NCBI GenBank assembly: GCA_044507695.1
Contig: JBIQJD010000011.1
Location: 62,001-126,000 of the forward strand
DNA: 64,000 nt
DNA from: JBIQJD01 sp044507695
Lineage (GTDB): Bacteria > Bacteroidota > Ignavibacteria > Ignavibacteriales > Ignavibacteriaceae
Direction of reading: 5' to 3'
Program-made: the position numbers and the translations under genes
The notes under the pieces: generated by a model
The model's database searches: none
What the model was told of the DNA's origin: nothing
What the model saw: only the letters and a program-made list of their open reading frames with translations
Part shown: positions 1-9,319 of the stretch, in pieces
How positions within the stretch are numbered: the stretch's first letter is position 1
How the letters are laid out: each line of letters starts with the position of its first letter

Positions 1-742
1 CCTTTGAAATTGATATAGAAAAATCTTTTGCAAAACGGTTTTTCATCCAGTTAATAATTATTCCGCCAAATTCCTTCACGTATCCAAAATCAATTCTGAG
101 CTGCTGATTATTTTTTTCATCTGTCTGCCATGCAGTTTCAGGATTACCATCAATCACAAATCCGGAATTATCTGATGGAGATGATGCAGTAATTTTTATT
201 GGGATAGTTGTATCCTGTTTTGCTGCTTCTTCAAAAACAAGTTCATCTAAAAAGACAGAACCTTTTCCGCCTTCAGATGCTGCAATGATGATTTGAATTT
301 TTGCAGGATGGATTATCTCGCCGCCGCCTTTTGGTCCCCACGCAAATTGAATATTTCTTTTTCTCACAATTTCTTTTTGCCATGTTTGCGGCAGTTCAAA
401 ATTGCGCTGGTTAAACCACCAAACATTATCACCTGTCGAATCAATCAATTTAAATTCAAGATTGTTCTTTAATCCTTCGCCTTTTATGAAGTATGAAAAC
501 TTATAATCATCAGGCAGTGAGATGTTCAAGTCCTTTTCAATTCCGCACCAGCCTGCACCGGTAAAATTAAAATTGAGTTTTAATGAATTGTTTGAAAATC
601 CTTCTGTGTTTGAGATGCTGATTTCAGCTCCATCTGAATGAACGATTTTCCAGTCATTTATGGAATTGAAATCGCTGATGGGTGTAACCTGTGCAAATGA
701 TAGGCTGAAAGAAAAGGCAAAAAACAAAATAAAATATTTCAT
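1..742 (-). CDS. Secreted carbohydrate-binding protein with discoidin-like domain (partial, 3' end missing)
   Basis: This reading frame is open from an ATG at 742-740 to the left edge, about 247 codons, so only the N-terminal part is present. It begins with a clear signal peptide (MKYFILFFAFSFSLSFA, cut before Q), preceded by a GAGG ribosome site. Residues about 20-165 look like a beta-sandwich carbohydrate-binding module (GWCGIEKDLNISLPDDYKFSY, then LDELVFEE). From about residue 175 an F5/8 type C (discoidin)-like segment begins (SSPSDNSGFVIDGNPETAWQT, then LRIDFGYVKEFGGIIINW), as found at the front of many secreted glycoside hydrolases. A catalytic domain may follow outside the window. The gene is divergent from the glycan operon, and a degenerate copy of the local LacI operator lies 11-26 nt before its start, so it probably belongs to the same regulon. 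Confidence 0.8.
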   Translation of the reverse strand, partial: MKYFILFFAFSFSLSFAQVTPISDFNSINDWKIVHSDGAEISISNTEGFSNNSLKLNFNFTGAGWCGIEKDLNISLPDDYKFSYFIKGEGLKNNLEFKLIDSTGDNVWWFNQRNFELPQTWQKEIVRKRNIQFAWGPKGGGEIIHPAKIQIIIAASEGGKGSVFLDELVFEEAAKQDTTIPIKITASSPSDNSGFVIDGNPETAWQTDEKNNQQLRIDFGYVKEFGGIIINWMKNRFAKDFSISISK

Positions 743-752
743 TTCATCCTCA

Positions 753-768
753 ATGTAAATGCTTTCAT
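753..768. promoter_or_regulatory. Degenerate LacI-family operator before the minus-strand gene
   Basis: The sequence ATGTAAATGCTTTCAT matches 14 of 16 positions of the palindrome ATGTAAACGCTTACAT (reverse complement of the strong copy at 959-974). It sits 11 nt upstream of the minus-strand start codon, much as the copy at 12431-12446 sits beside the regulator's own start. Function is inferred. Confidence 0.5.
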
Positions 769-926
769 TAATTGAAGATACAGAAGGGATAATTTAATTG
801 CTACTAAAAAAGAATGATTTTATACCTATAATCTAAGATTTATTTAGAAAATAAAGCAATTTTAGGCACTTCGTAATTTGAAGCACAGTAGGATGGGAAA
901 TAAAAACGAAATTGGTAAGAAAATTC

Positions 927-955
927 TTGATTATAAATTTTTTAAAACTTATGTT
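927..955 (+). promoter_or_regulatory. Sigma-70-type promoter of the glycan operon
   Basis: TTGATT (927-932), a 17-nt AT-rich spacer and TATGTT (950-955) form a reasonable -35/-10 pair. The LacI-type operator begins 3 nt after the -10 element, a position suited to repression. No transcript data exist here; this is inferred from pattern and position. Confidence 0.5.
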
Positions 956-958
956 CTA

Positions 959-974
959 ATGTAAGCGTTTACAT
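959..974. promoter_or_regulatory. LacI-family operator (glycan operon)
   Basis: ATGTAAGCGTTTACAT is a near-perfect 16-bp palindrome with a central CG, the form bound by LacI/GalR-family repressors. The same core occurs twice before the LacI-family gene at 12450. It lies directly downstream of the proposed -10 box and 68 nt before the first gene of the operon. Confidence 0.8.
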
Positions 975-1041
975 TTATAGCCGGGTAAATAAATTTCCTC
1001 AACAGTTAACAGAATAAATAATAACAAACAAGGAGTCAGCC

Positions 1042-2340
1042 ATGAAACATACACTTACGGCCATGTTCATTGTTCTGCTTCTCGGTTCCTTTTCTCTAAT
1101 CCATTCCCAAAATTCAGATCCTGCTTCCCTCGATGTCTATGCAGCTTCATCAACAATTACAGTTGATGGGCAGCTTAATGAAGCAGACTGGAGCAGTGCT
1201 GCGGAAAAACCGCATCTGATGTTTAAAGTTAACGGCACTCCCAGCGGCAATTATAATACACCTACTAATGCAGGATTAATCGTTAAAGGTGATTACCGTG
1301 AAATGAGTACAACATATGTTAAATTCCTGCATCAGGGGATGGATCTTTACGTCTCTCTTCAATCGGATGATCAGCAGGTTTGCAAATTTGATTGGGAAGG
1401 TGATGGTTTGTTCATGCAATTTAAGAATGCAGCCGATCAAACATGTGAATTAAAATTATATGTTATAAATAATACTACATTTGGCGCTGAAGGCGGCGGA
1501 GCTACACCTGGTGATGGCTATGCCGGAACCGGTATAGTTAACGGAACTATCTTCGATTCTACAGATACTGATAACGGATATACCGCCGAAGGCGTTTTAC
1601 ACCTTGATAAATTCGGCTGGTCTTCTTTGCCTGCAAGTATTCAGGTAAGTGTAGTAATTTTTGATCCGGATCATTACAGTGTTCCGGGTAATCCCTGGGG
1701 AGACAATGGTAATTTTGCAAAGCAGTGGTGGGGCAGTGAATGGGGTTCTGAGTTTAGAACTTTAAATTTGGTAAATACGGTTGTACCTGTTGAACTGAGT
1801 TCATTTAGTGCTGCTGCGGTTCCCGGCGGAGTAAAACTCAATTGGGTTACTGCTACAGAAAAGAATAACCGTGGTTTTGAAATTGAAAGAAGTATTGATA
1901 ACAAAACTTTTGTAAACATTGCTTTTGTTGATGGCAAAGGAACAACTACTTCACAAACTGAATACAGTTATGTTGATAAAAATTCTTTCGGCACAACATA
2001 TTACCGTTTAAAACAAATTGATTTTGACGGCGCATTTGAATATTCAAAAGTTGTTGAAGTGAATTCTCTTGCTGATCTGAAATATGATCTTGAACAGAAT
2101 TATCCTAACCCGTTCAACCCAACAACAACTATCAGCTATTCAATTCCGGAGAATAGTTTTGTAACCATAAAAGTGTTTGATGTACTTGGGAATGAAGTTG
2201 CTTCATTAGTTAATGAAGAAATGGAAACAGGCAGGCATAAGATTGATTTTAATGCTGCAAACCTGAGCAGCGGTGTTTATTATTACTCAATTACTGCAGG
2301 TAATTTTACTGCTTCAAAGAAATTCATTTTAATGAAGTAA
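1042..2340 (+). CDS. Secreted CBM9-like protein with T9SS sorting domain
   Basis: This 432-residue protein has a signal peptide (residues 1-22, ending IHS-Q). A CBM9/DOMON-like beta-sandwich follows, recognised by TITVDGQLNEADW near residue 38 and a WWGSEWG stretch near 230. A short Ig-like linker comes next, and a type A T9SS sorting domain fills the last ~80 residues (YPNPFNPTTTI near 354, SSGVYYYS and a terminal KKFILMK). It should be exported through the inner membrane, then passed by the type IX system to the cell surface, where it may bind glycan. A strong AAGGAG site precedes the ATG. It is the first gene after the operator-controlled promoter, and a strong hairpin follows it, so it may be expressed above the downstream enzymes. 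The sugar-binding role is inferred; CBM9-like folds do not always bind sugar. Confidence 0.82.
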   Translation: MKHTLTAMFIVLLLGSFSLIHSQNSDPASLDVYAASSTITVDGQLNEADWSSAAEKPHLMFKVNGTPSGNYNTPTNAGLIVKGDYREMSTTYVKFLHQGMDLYVSLQSDDQQVCKFDWEGDGLFMQFKNAADQTCELKLYVINNTTFGAEGGGATPGDGYAGTGIVNGTIFDSTDTDNGYTAEGVLHLDKFGWSSLPASIQVSVVIFDPDHYSVPGNPWGDNGNFAKQWWGSEWGSEFRTLNLVNTVVPVELSSFSAAAVPGGVKLNWVTATEKNNRGFEIERSIDNKTFVNIAFVDGKGTTTSQTEYSYVDKNSFGTTYYRLKQIDFDGAFEYSKVVEVNSLADLKYDLEQNYPNPFNPTTTISYSIPENSFVTIKVFDVLGNEVASLVNEEMETGRHKIDFNAANLSSGVYYYSITAGNFTASKKFILMK

Positions 2341-2358
2341 AAAATATTTTGTAGTTTT

Positions 2359-2390
2359 AAACAGCCCCGCTTCCGGGGCTGTTTATTTTT
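2359..2390 (+). terminator. Rho-independent terminator or attenuator
   Basis: An 11-bp perfect stem (2359-2369 with 2374-2384, GC-rich at the top, CTTC loop) is followed by ATTTTTAT. Only about 30 nt separate it from the next gene, with no visible promoter, so partial read-through into the enzyme operon is likely. Confidence 0.85.
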
Positions 2391-2420
2391 ATCCAACCTT
2401 AAAGCAAGCGGTTTTATAAA

Positions 2421-4799
2421 GTGAATAGAAAATTTGAAACTGATTACGGCTATTTTACTGAGGATGGCAGTGAATATGTAATTAAAACATTCAAAACTCC
2501 CAAACCATGGATTAATATTTTAACAAACGGAGATTATGGATTCGTAATTTCACAGGCTGGCGGCGGATTTAGCTGGAAGACTCATTCAGAATTTAACCGC
2601 ATCACACGCTGGCATCAGGATCTTATTCAGGATAACTGGGGAAAATACATTTACATAAAAAATAATCTTACCGGTAAATTCTGGTCTCCCACATTTCTTC
2701 CTGCAAAAAAAAATTTAGATTCTTTTGAATGCAGGCATGGACTGGGCTGCACTGTTTTTACTTCTGAATATCAACAGATAAAAACAATTCTTACTTTATT
2801 CGTTCCGAATGATGATAATCTGGAAATCTGGGATCTAAAAATCATCAATCAAACAGCGGAAGAAGCTGATCTTTCCGTATTTACATATTTTGAATGGTGC
2901 CTTGGCTCTTCGGCTGATCATCATCGTGAATTCCATAAAACATTTTTGCGGACAAAATTTGATAAAAATTTAAATGCAATTCTTGCCACAAAAAATTTAT
3001 GGGAAATTCCACTCGGCGATCGTGGGCATTGGAATATTGAATATGAATACAACGGTTATTTTTCCTGCAGCAAAACAATCTCCGATTATGATACTGAAAA
3101 AGAAAATTTTACCGGGCAGCTTGGTGATATTATAAATCCAGCCGCAGTTGAATCAGGTATCTTACAGAAGAAAACAGGAAGCTGGGACGATGCTGCTGCT
3201 GTTACAAAAGTTGATTTGAAACTAAAACCAAATTCAGAAGAGAGATTAATTTATTATCTCGGTCTTGAAAAAGCTGAATCAGGTATCAAACCCGTACTTG
3301 AAAAGTATATAACGTACGAACAGGTTGATTCAGCGCTTGAAGCAGTAAAACAAAAATGGCATTTGCTGCTATCCACACTTGAGATTGAAACACCGGATGA
3401 AGCAATGAATCTGATGGTCAACAAGTGGCTTCGCTATCAGGCAATTGCAGGAAGACTTTGGGCACGAACTGCGTACTATCAGCAGAGCGGAGCATTTGGT
3501 TTCAGAGATCAACTGCAGGACAGCCTTGTTTTTCTTCCTATCAATCCGGCATACACAGAACAGCAGATAAAGCTTCATGCTGCACATCAACTTGAAGATG
3601 GAACTGTTCTGCATTGGTGGCACCCAATAACTGAAACCGGACTTGAAACGAAAATGACTGATGATCTTTTGTGGCTTCCGTTTGTGCTTATACAATATTA
3701 TAAAGAAACAAAGAACTTAAAATTTTTTGATGAAGAAGTTGAATATTACAGACATCCAGATTTAAAAGAATCATTGTACAAACATTGCATAAGAGCGATT
3801 GAAAAAGTTTTAACAAGATACAGCAAACGCGGCTTGCCGCTTATCGGTGCGGGTGATTGGAACGATGGACTAAGTGCCGTTGGGCTTGAAATGAAAGGCG
3901 AATCAATCTGGCTCGCAGAATTCTTCTATCTTATCTTAAATGAATTTAAAGAAATCTGCAGGTTAAAAAATGATGATGAACTTTTTGAAAGATATAAATC
4001 TGAATCTGAAAAATTAAAATCTGCTTTTGAAAAATATGCATGGGATGGCGAATGGTTTTATCGTGCAACAAAAGATTCAGGTGAAAAAATTGGCAGCCGC
4101 GAAAACAAAGAAGGAAAAATTTATCTGAATTCTCAGACATGGTCTGTTATCAGTGGAATTACTGAACGGGATAAACAATTAAAAGCAATGCAGGCTGTTG
4201 ATAAATATTTATTAAAAAATAACGGCACACTACTTTTAGCTCCGGCTTATACAAAGCCTGATAAATTCATCGGCTACCTTTCACGTTATGCAGCAGGTAG
4301 AAGGGAAAACGGCGGTGTTTATATGCACGCTGCAACATGGGCAATAGCGGCTTTTGCTATATTGGATAATAATGAAAATGCATATAAAGTTTTTAAAGGA
4401 ATTTGTCCCGTTTACAACGGACTTGATCCTATTAAGTATGCCGCAGAACCTTACGTAACACCGGGAAATATTGATGGACCCGATTCACCAAATTATGGAA
4501 TGGGCGGATGGACATGGTACACAGGTTCAGCTTCATGGTTTCAAAAAGTTATAGTTGATTGGATTCTTGGGGTACGTGCAGATGAAAACGGCTTAATCAT
4601 AGATCCTCATATTCCAAAAGAATGGAAAAGTTTTAAAGTGAAAAGAACGTTCAGAGGATGTGTTTATAATATTGAAATAGTAAATCCGGGTAAAGCTTCA
4701 TCCGGTGTTAAGAAAATTGAAGTTGATGGAAAAGATGCAAATTCTCCGATTCTTATTGAAGGAAGGAATTCCGTTTCAGTAAAAGTAACAATGGGATAA
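2421..4799 (+). CDS. GH94 family beta-glucoside phosphorylase
   Basis: This 792-residue protein without signal peptide matches the GH94 inverting phosphorylases, which cleave a beta-glucosidic bond with inorganic phosphate to give a sugar 1-phosphate. Visible family marks are the N-terminal YGYFTEDGSEYVI and TPKPWIN, ECRHGLG near residue 103, GAFGFRDQLQDSL near 355, and GAGDWNDG with the Asp-Trp-Asn-Asp at 479-482 that carries the general acid. The C-terminal GGWTWYTGSASW is also typical. The length fits cellobiose, cellobionate, laminaribiose or chitobiose phosphorylases; the well-known 1,2-beta-oligoglucan phosphorylases are longer (about 1,100 residues). Substrate is therefore unresolved, although the two GH144-like neighbours suggest sophoro-oligosaccharides. 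The GTG start is supported because family homology begins within ten residues. It acts in the cytosol downstream of the ABC importer at 9316-12299. Confidence 0.9.
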   Translation: MNRKFETDYGYFTEDGSEYVIKTFKTPKPWINILTNGDYGFVISQAGGGFSWKTHSEFNRITRWHQDLIQDNWGKYIYIKNNLTGKFWSPTFLPAKKNLDSFECRHGLGCTVFTSEYQQIKTILTLFVPNDDNLEIWDLKIINQTAEEADLSVFTYFEWCLGSSADHHREFHKTFLRTKFDKNLNAILATKNLWEIPLGDRGHWNIEYEYNGYFSCSKTISDYDTEKENFTGQLGDIINPAAVESGILQKKTGSWDDAAAVTKVDLKLKPNSEERLIYYLGLEKAESGIKPVLEKYITYEQVDSALEAVKQKWHLLLSTLEIETPDEAMNLMVNKWLRYQAIAGRLWARTAYYQQSGAFGFRDQLQDSLVFLPINPAYTEQQIKLHAAHQLEDGTVLHWWHPITETGLETKMTDDLLWLPFVLIQYYKETKNLKFFDEEVEYYRHPDLKESLYKHCIRAIEKVLTRYSKRGLPLIGAGDWNDGLSAVGLEMKGESIWLAEFFYLILNEFKEICRLKNDDELFERYKSESEKLKSAFEKYAWDGEWFYRATKDSGEKIGSRENKEGKIYLNSQTWSVISGITERDKQLKAMQAVDKYLLKNNGTLLLAPAYTKPDKFIGYLSRYAAGRRENGGVYMHAATWAIAAFAILDNNENAYKVFKGICPVYNGLDPIKYAAEPYVTPGNIDGPDSPNYGMGGWTWYTGSASWFQKVIVDWILGVRADENGLIIDPHIPKEWKSFKVKRTFRGCVYNIEIVNPGKASSGVKKIEVDGKDANSPILIEGRNSVSVKVTMG

Positions 4800-4832
4800 T
4801 AAACTGCTGAAATTTACCGTAGAAATATTTTA

Positions 4833-6917
4833 ATGAAAGAATTGAATCAAAATATTACCCTCAATGGTAAATGGAAATTTATAACTGATGCTGGTTCTGA
4901 ATTAACCTATGATGAAGTTGAAAAAAAATATCTTGAAAATGATATACGGGAAATGGAGATTCCTTCAAACTGGGAGCTACAGGGGCTGCACAATTTTAAC
5001 GGCTCTGTTTGGTTTATAAAAGAATTTACAATCTCTACTCCAAATCATTTATCAATCTTAAAGTTTAATGGGGTGGATTATTTCACAGATGTCTGGCTAA
5101 ATAAAAAATTCCTCGGCAGCCATGAAGGATATTTCCAACCCTTCTTTTTTGATATAACAGATTATGTTTCAGAAAAAAATTTACTTATTGTAAAAGTAAC
5201 ATCTCCGCTTGAAGAACCGGGCACTGTTTGGCCGCACAAAAAAAAATTAATTAAGGGGATATTTAATCATCACGATTGCAGACCTGGCGGCTGGGATTTG
5301 CAGCACGGGCAGGATAAAAATACAGGCGGCATCTGGAACAATGTTGAGATACATTCGGGCTTTCCGGTTTATCTCTCAAATGTAAAAATATCTTCATCAT
5401 TAAATTTTGAAAAAAATTCTGCAAATCTAAGTTTTAAATTTTATCCGTTCACAAAACAATCTTCAATAAATTCTGCTGCAAAAATTTCAATAACTTCTCC
5501 GGCGGGAGAAAGAATTAATTTCAATTTTAATTTGAACTTTATAGATCAGGAAATGATTGAAGTTCAAACCGAAATTATTAATCCTCATTTGTGGTGGAGT
5601 TATGATGTTGGTGAACCGGCTTTGTACTCAATTCAAATTTCATCAGAAGTATTTGAGGAACAAAAATTATTATACGGTATACGTGAAGTAAAACTGGATG
5701 AGAACGGACAATTCTTTATTAATAATAAAAGTTTATTCCTCCGCGGAACTAATATAATTCCAGCTCAATTTTTAAGTGATCTTTCAGCAGAAAAAATCAA
5801 ACGTATAACACAACTTATTAAAAACGCAAACATAAACATTGTGCGGGTTCATGCTCACGTTAATAGAAAAGAATTGTATGAAGAATTTGATAAGAACGGA
5901 ATTCTTGTCTGGCAGGATTTCCCGCTTCAATGGACTTATGATGAATCCAAAAACTTTTATGAAGATGCGCAGCGGCAAATTAAAGAAATGGTGAATCATC
6001 TTTACAATTATTCATCGGTTGCATTTTGGTGCTGCCATAACGAACCAGGGCATCAGATTGATACGCTTGATAAACAACTGCACAAAGCGGTTGAGAGTGA
6101 AGATCAAACAAGGATAATCAGGACAGCTTCAAATTATGAAGAACATGCATACGATGGCTGGTACTGGGGTAATAAGGAACATTATGCTGCCGCACCAATG
6201 GGTCCGCTGGTAACAGAATTTGGTGCACAGGGAATTCCAACTTTAAATACATTAAAAAAATTTTTAAAGGATGATGAGATTTTTCCGCCTGATTGGAAGA
6301 AATGGTCATATCATAATTTTCAGCCTGATCAAACATTCAACATTGCAAAAATAAAATTTCATGGCAGCACAGAATCATTTATAAAAAACTCGCAGCAGTA
6401 TCAGTCCGATCTTATTAAAACAGCAGTTGAATTTTACAGGCGCAAAAAATTTAAAAGCATAACCGGAATATTTCAGTTCATGCTTATTGATTGCTGGCCT
6501 TCAATTACCTGGTCTGTAGTTGATTATTATGAAAATCCGAAGCAAGCTTATTATACGTTACAGCAAGTTTATCAGCCGTTGTTTATATCTGTAAATGTAA
6601 GGCAGGATCAGTATTTCACCGGCAGCAAAATATTAATTGATGTTTATATAATTAATGATCTGCACATAAAATACAACGATTGTTCTTTGCGTTTCATGTT
6701 GGATGATAAAAAAATATTTTCTCTCAAAAACATTAATGTTCCTGCTGATGATTTGATCTTTTTTGATTACACAAAATTAGATTTAATGATGAAAGAAGAA
6801 ATTTCAACCGGCAGACATTTAATGAAATTAAAATTAATGAATGAAAATAAAGTGATAGCTGAAAATGAATTTGAATTCACGGTTATAGAATTTCCTGAAC
6901 AGAGAACGAGGGAATGA
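4833..6917 (+). CDS. Glycoside hydrolase family 2 protein
   Basis: This 694-residue protein without signal peptide has the GH2 layout: an N-terminal jelly-roll (LNGKWKF, IPSNWELQG, VWLNKKFLGSHEGYFQPFFF), an Ig-like middle, and a TIM barrel from about residue 290 (FLRGTNIIP, NINIVRVHAH). The acid/base Glu is expected at E404 in WCCHNEPG and the nucleophile at E462 in TEFGAQ. The barrel resembles beta-mannosidase and exo-beta-glucosaminidase relatives more than beta-galactosidases. Lack of a signal peptide places it in the cytosol with GH94. It starts 33 nt after GH94, and its stop overlaps the next start (ATGA), so it is translationally coupled. In a beta-1,2-glucan context it could act on short gluco-oligosaccharides, but this is inference. 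Confidence 0.85.
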   Translation: MKELNQNITLNGKWKFITDAGSELTYDEVEKKYLENDIREMEIPSNWELQGLHNFNGSVWFIKEFTISTPNHLSILKFNGVDYFTDVWLNKKFLGSHEGYFQPFFFDITDYVSEKNLLIVKVTSPLEEPGTVWPHKKKLIKGIFNHHDCRPGGWDLQHGQDKNTGGIWNNVEIHSGFPVYLSNVKISSSLNFEKNSANLSFKFYPFTKQSSINSAAKISITSPAGERINFNFNLNFIDQEMIEVQTEIINPHLWWSYDVGEPALYSIQISSEVFEEQKLLYGIREVKLDENGQFFINNKSLFLRGTNIIPAQFLSDLSAEKIKRITQLIKNANINIVRVHAHVNRKELYEEFDKNGILVWQDFPLQWTYDESKNFYEDAQRQIKEMVNHLYNYSSVAFWCCHNEPGHQIDTLDKQLHKAVESEDQTRIIRTASNYEEHAYDGWYWGNKEHYAAAPMGPLVTEFGAQGIPTLNTLKKFLKDDEIFPPDWKKWSYHNFQPDQTFNIAKIKFHGSTESFIKNSQQYQSDLIKTAVEFYRRKKFKSITGIFQFMLIDCWPSITWSVVDYYENPKQAYYTLQQVYQPLFISVNVRQDQYFTGSKILIDVYIINDLHIKYNDCSLRFMLDDKKIFSLKNINVPADDLIFFDYTKLDLMMKEEISTGRHLMKLKLMNENKVIAENEFEFTVIEFPEQRTRE

Positions 6918-9319
6918 TGAAGAGGTTTGTAATTGCTTTAATAATTATATCTGCAATAAATATATACGCCGAAGATTATATTTTTTTTAATGACAGCCCA
7001 TCAAATATTTTTTATGATCCAAGCTGGGGAAATTTTAATGAACCAAGTTATGTTGAACTGGTTAACTCAAATAAATTTCCGGTTTCAACTGCATATTATT
7101 TTACAGGAATAAATTCACTTAAGCTGCATTGGAATTCCAAAGCAGGTGGAAGCTGGGAGATTGCGCTTGCTGCCGCTGACTGGATCGGGCATGATATATC
7201 TGTTCAGGATTCAATTTCATTTTATGTTTATGCTGAATTTGCAGTTGAACAAAATTCTCTTCCATTCATTTACCTTGAAGATTTAAATAATGTAAGAACA
7301 CCTAAAATTAATCTCTCTGATTTCATTCCGGGAATTCCTGCGGAAACATGGATTAAAGTTTTTGTTCCCCTTTCCCCGTTTGAAATGAACAAAGGTTCTG
7401 CAGATCTAACAAAAGTAAAAACAATTTTCTTCGGTCAATCCTCATCGGATGAAATTGAACATATAATCTATGTTGATGATGTACGAATGACAAAGTCTGT
7501 TGAAACAGATTCAACCATGCCTGCTGCACCAACAGGCTTAATTGCAAAAGGTTATGAAAAGCATATTGATCTTTCATGGCAGTTCAATTCAGAAGCTGAT
7601 ATAAGCGGCTACTACGTTTACAGGTTTAACGGAGCCGCGTTTATCAGAATTGCAGATGTAAATTCCGATACAAGATTTTTTATTGATTGGATTGATACAA
7701 CAGGTGTTGAGCGTTTATATAAAGTATCAGCTTATGATAATGAATTAAATGAATCTGAATTAAGTGAAGAAGTTTCTGCTGTAACATCAGAAATGAATGA
7801 CGAAGAATTTTTAACAATGGTTCAGGAAGCAGTATTCAGATATTTCTGGGATTATGCTCATCCCGTTTCCGGACTTGCACGTGAACGGCTAAACTCCGGC
7901 AACACTGTTACAACAGGCGGCTCCGGTTTTGGAGTAATGGCAATTCTTGCAGGAATAAATAACAGCTTTATCACACGACAGCAAGGTGTTGAGCGCATGC
8001 TGAAGATTCTGAATTTCTTAACTACAAAAGCGGATAGATTTCACGGTGCATTTTCACACTGGCTGAATGGTGAAACCGGAAAAGTAATTCCTTTCAGCTC
8101 CGATGATGACGGCGGAGATCTTGTTGAAACTTCTTTTATGATTCAGGGATTACTGGCGGCAAGACAATTCTTTAATGAAAATACAACTGAAGAAAATGAA
8201 ATAAGGAACCTGATTACACAAATCTGGGAAACAGTTGAATGGAACTGGTACACACAATTTCAAAACAATCCATGGCTGTACTGGCATTGGTCTCCAAATT
8301 ACGGATGGGTAAAGAATCATGCTCTCAGAGGTTACAATGAAGTTATGATTACATACATGCTTGCAATTGCTTCTCCAACTCATCCTGTTTCACCCCTGCT
8401 TTATTTTACAGGATGGGCAGGTACCGGCGGTTATGAAAACGGGAAATCTTTTTATGGCATTCCGCTTTTTGTTGGTCCCGATTACGGCGGGCCATTATTC
8501 TTTGCTCATTATTCATTTCTTGGTTTTGATCCAAGGAATAAAAAAGATCGTTATGCAAATTATTTTAATCAGAATAGAAATCATGCTTTAATACACCGTG
8601 CGTACTGCATTGATAATCCAAAAGGTTTTGGTGGATACGATGAAAACACATGGGGATTAACAGCATCAGATGGGCCATTTGGCTATAATGCATTTTCACC
8701 AACAAATGATAACGGAACAATCGCTCCAACTGCAGCAGTTTCATCTGTGCCGTATACGCCGGATGAATCAATCTCCGCACTTAAAAATTTTTACAGAAAG
8801 TATGGGAAAAATCTTTGGAGTATTTATGGCTTTAAAGATGCTTTTAATCCAACACAAAACTGGTTTGCAAATAGTTACATAGCTATTGATCAGGGGCCGA
8901 TAATTGTGATGATTGAAAATTATAAAACGGGATTGCTGTGGGAAAATTTTATGGCAAACCCGGAAATTCAGCCAATGCTTGATGCAATTCAATTTGAAGA
9001 AGATTTAACAAGTACAGATGAGACAGTAACGCCGTTATCATTTCAGTTGAAAAATAATTATCCAAATCCATTTAACCCTTCCACAACAATAGAATATTCT
9101 ATTCCACAAAGCGGATTAGTTGAGCTGAAAGTTTTTAATATCCTTGGTAAAGAAGTTGCATCATTGGTCAATGAAGAAAAATCCGCAGGAAATTATAGTG
9201 TTGTTTTTAACGCTGAAAAAATTAGTTCAGGCGGGCATGATCTTTCAAGCGGAGTTTATTTTTATTCATTGAGATCAGGAAAATATCACGAAACAAAAAA
9301 ATTAATTCTGCTCAGGTGA
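6914..9319 (+). CDS. Secreted GH144-like endo-glucanase with FnIII and T9SS sorting domain
   Basis: This 801-residue protein has a signal peptide (residues 1-20, cut after IYA). An N-terminal ~170-residue beta-sandwich resembles a carbohydrate-binding module (VYVDD-type ending). A fibronectin type III domain follows (APTGLIAKG, ISGYYVYR, about 200-290). The catalytic region (about 295-695) is of the Pfam 'Glycoamylase' (PF10091) type used by GH144 endo-beta-1,2-glucanases: TGGSGFGVMAI near 333, FHGAFSHW, YGWVKNHALRGYNE, GPLFFAHYSFLGFDPR, ENTWGLTASDGP, DNGTIAPTAA and IDQGPIIVMIEN. The last ~85 residues are a T9SS sorting domain (NYPNPFNPSTTI). It is probably displayed on the cell surface and cuts long glucan into oligosaccharides. 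Its start overlaps the GH2 stop and its stop overlaps the next GTG start. GH144 specificity is inferred from family; PF10091 also contains uncharacterised members. Confidence 0.87.
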   Translation: MMKRFVIALIIISAINIYAEDYIFFNDSPSNIFYDPSWGNFNEPSYVELVNSNKFPVSTAYYFTGINSLKLHWNSKAGGSWEIALAAADWIGHDISVQDSISFYVYAEFAVEQNSLPFIYLEDLNNVRTPKINLSDFIPGIPAETWIKVFVPLSPFEMNKGSADLTKVKTIFFGQSSSDEIEHIIYVDDVRMTKSVETDSTMPAAPTGLIAKGYEKHIDLSWQFNSEADISGYYVYRFNGAAFIRIADVNSDTRFFIDWIDTTGVERLYKVSAYDNELNESELSEEVSAVTSEMNDEEFLTMVQEAVFRYFWDYAHPVSGLARERLNSGNTVTTGGSGFGVMAILAGINNSFITRQQGVERMLKILNFLTTKADRFHGAFSHWLNGETGKVIPFSSDDDGGDLVETSFMIQGLLAARQFFNENTTEENEIRNLITQIWETVEWNWYTQFQNNPWLYWHWSPNYGWVKNHALRGYNEVMITYMLAIASPTHPVSPLLYFTGWAGTGGYENGKSFYGIPLFVGPDYGGPLFFAHYSFLGFDPRNKKDRYANYFNQNRNHALIHRAYCIDNPKGFGGYDENTWGLTASDGPFGYNAFSPTNDNGTIAPTAAVSSVPYTPDESISALKNFYRKYGKNLWSIYGFKDAFNPTQNWFANSYIAIDQGPIIVMIENYKTGLLWENFMANPEIQPMLDAIQFEEDLTSTDETVTPLSFQLKNNYPNPFNPSTTIEYSIPQSGLVELKVFNILGKEVASLVNEEKSAGNYSVVFNAEKISSGGHDLSSGVYFYSLRSGKYHETKKLILLR

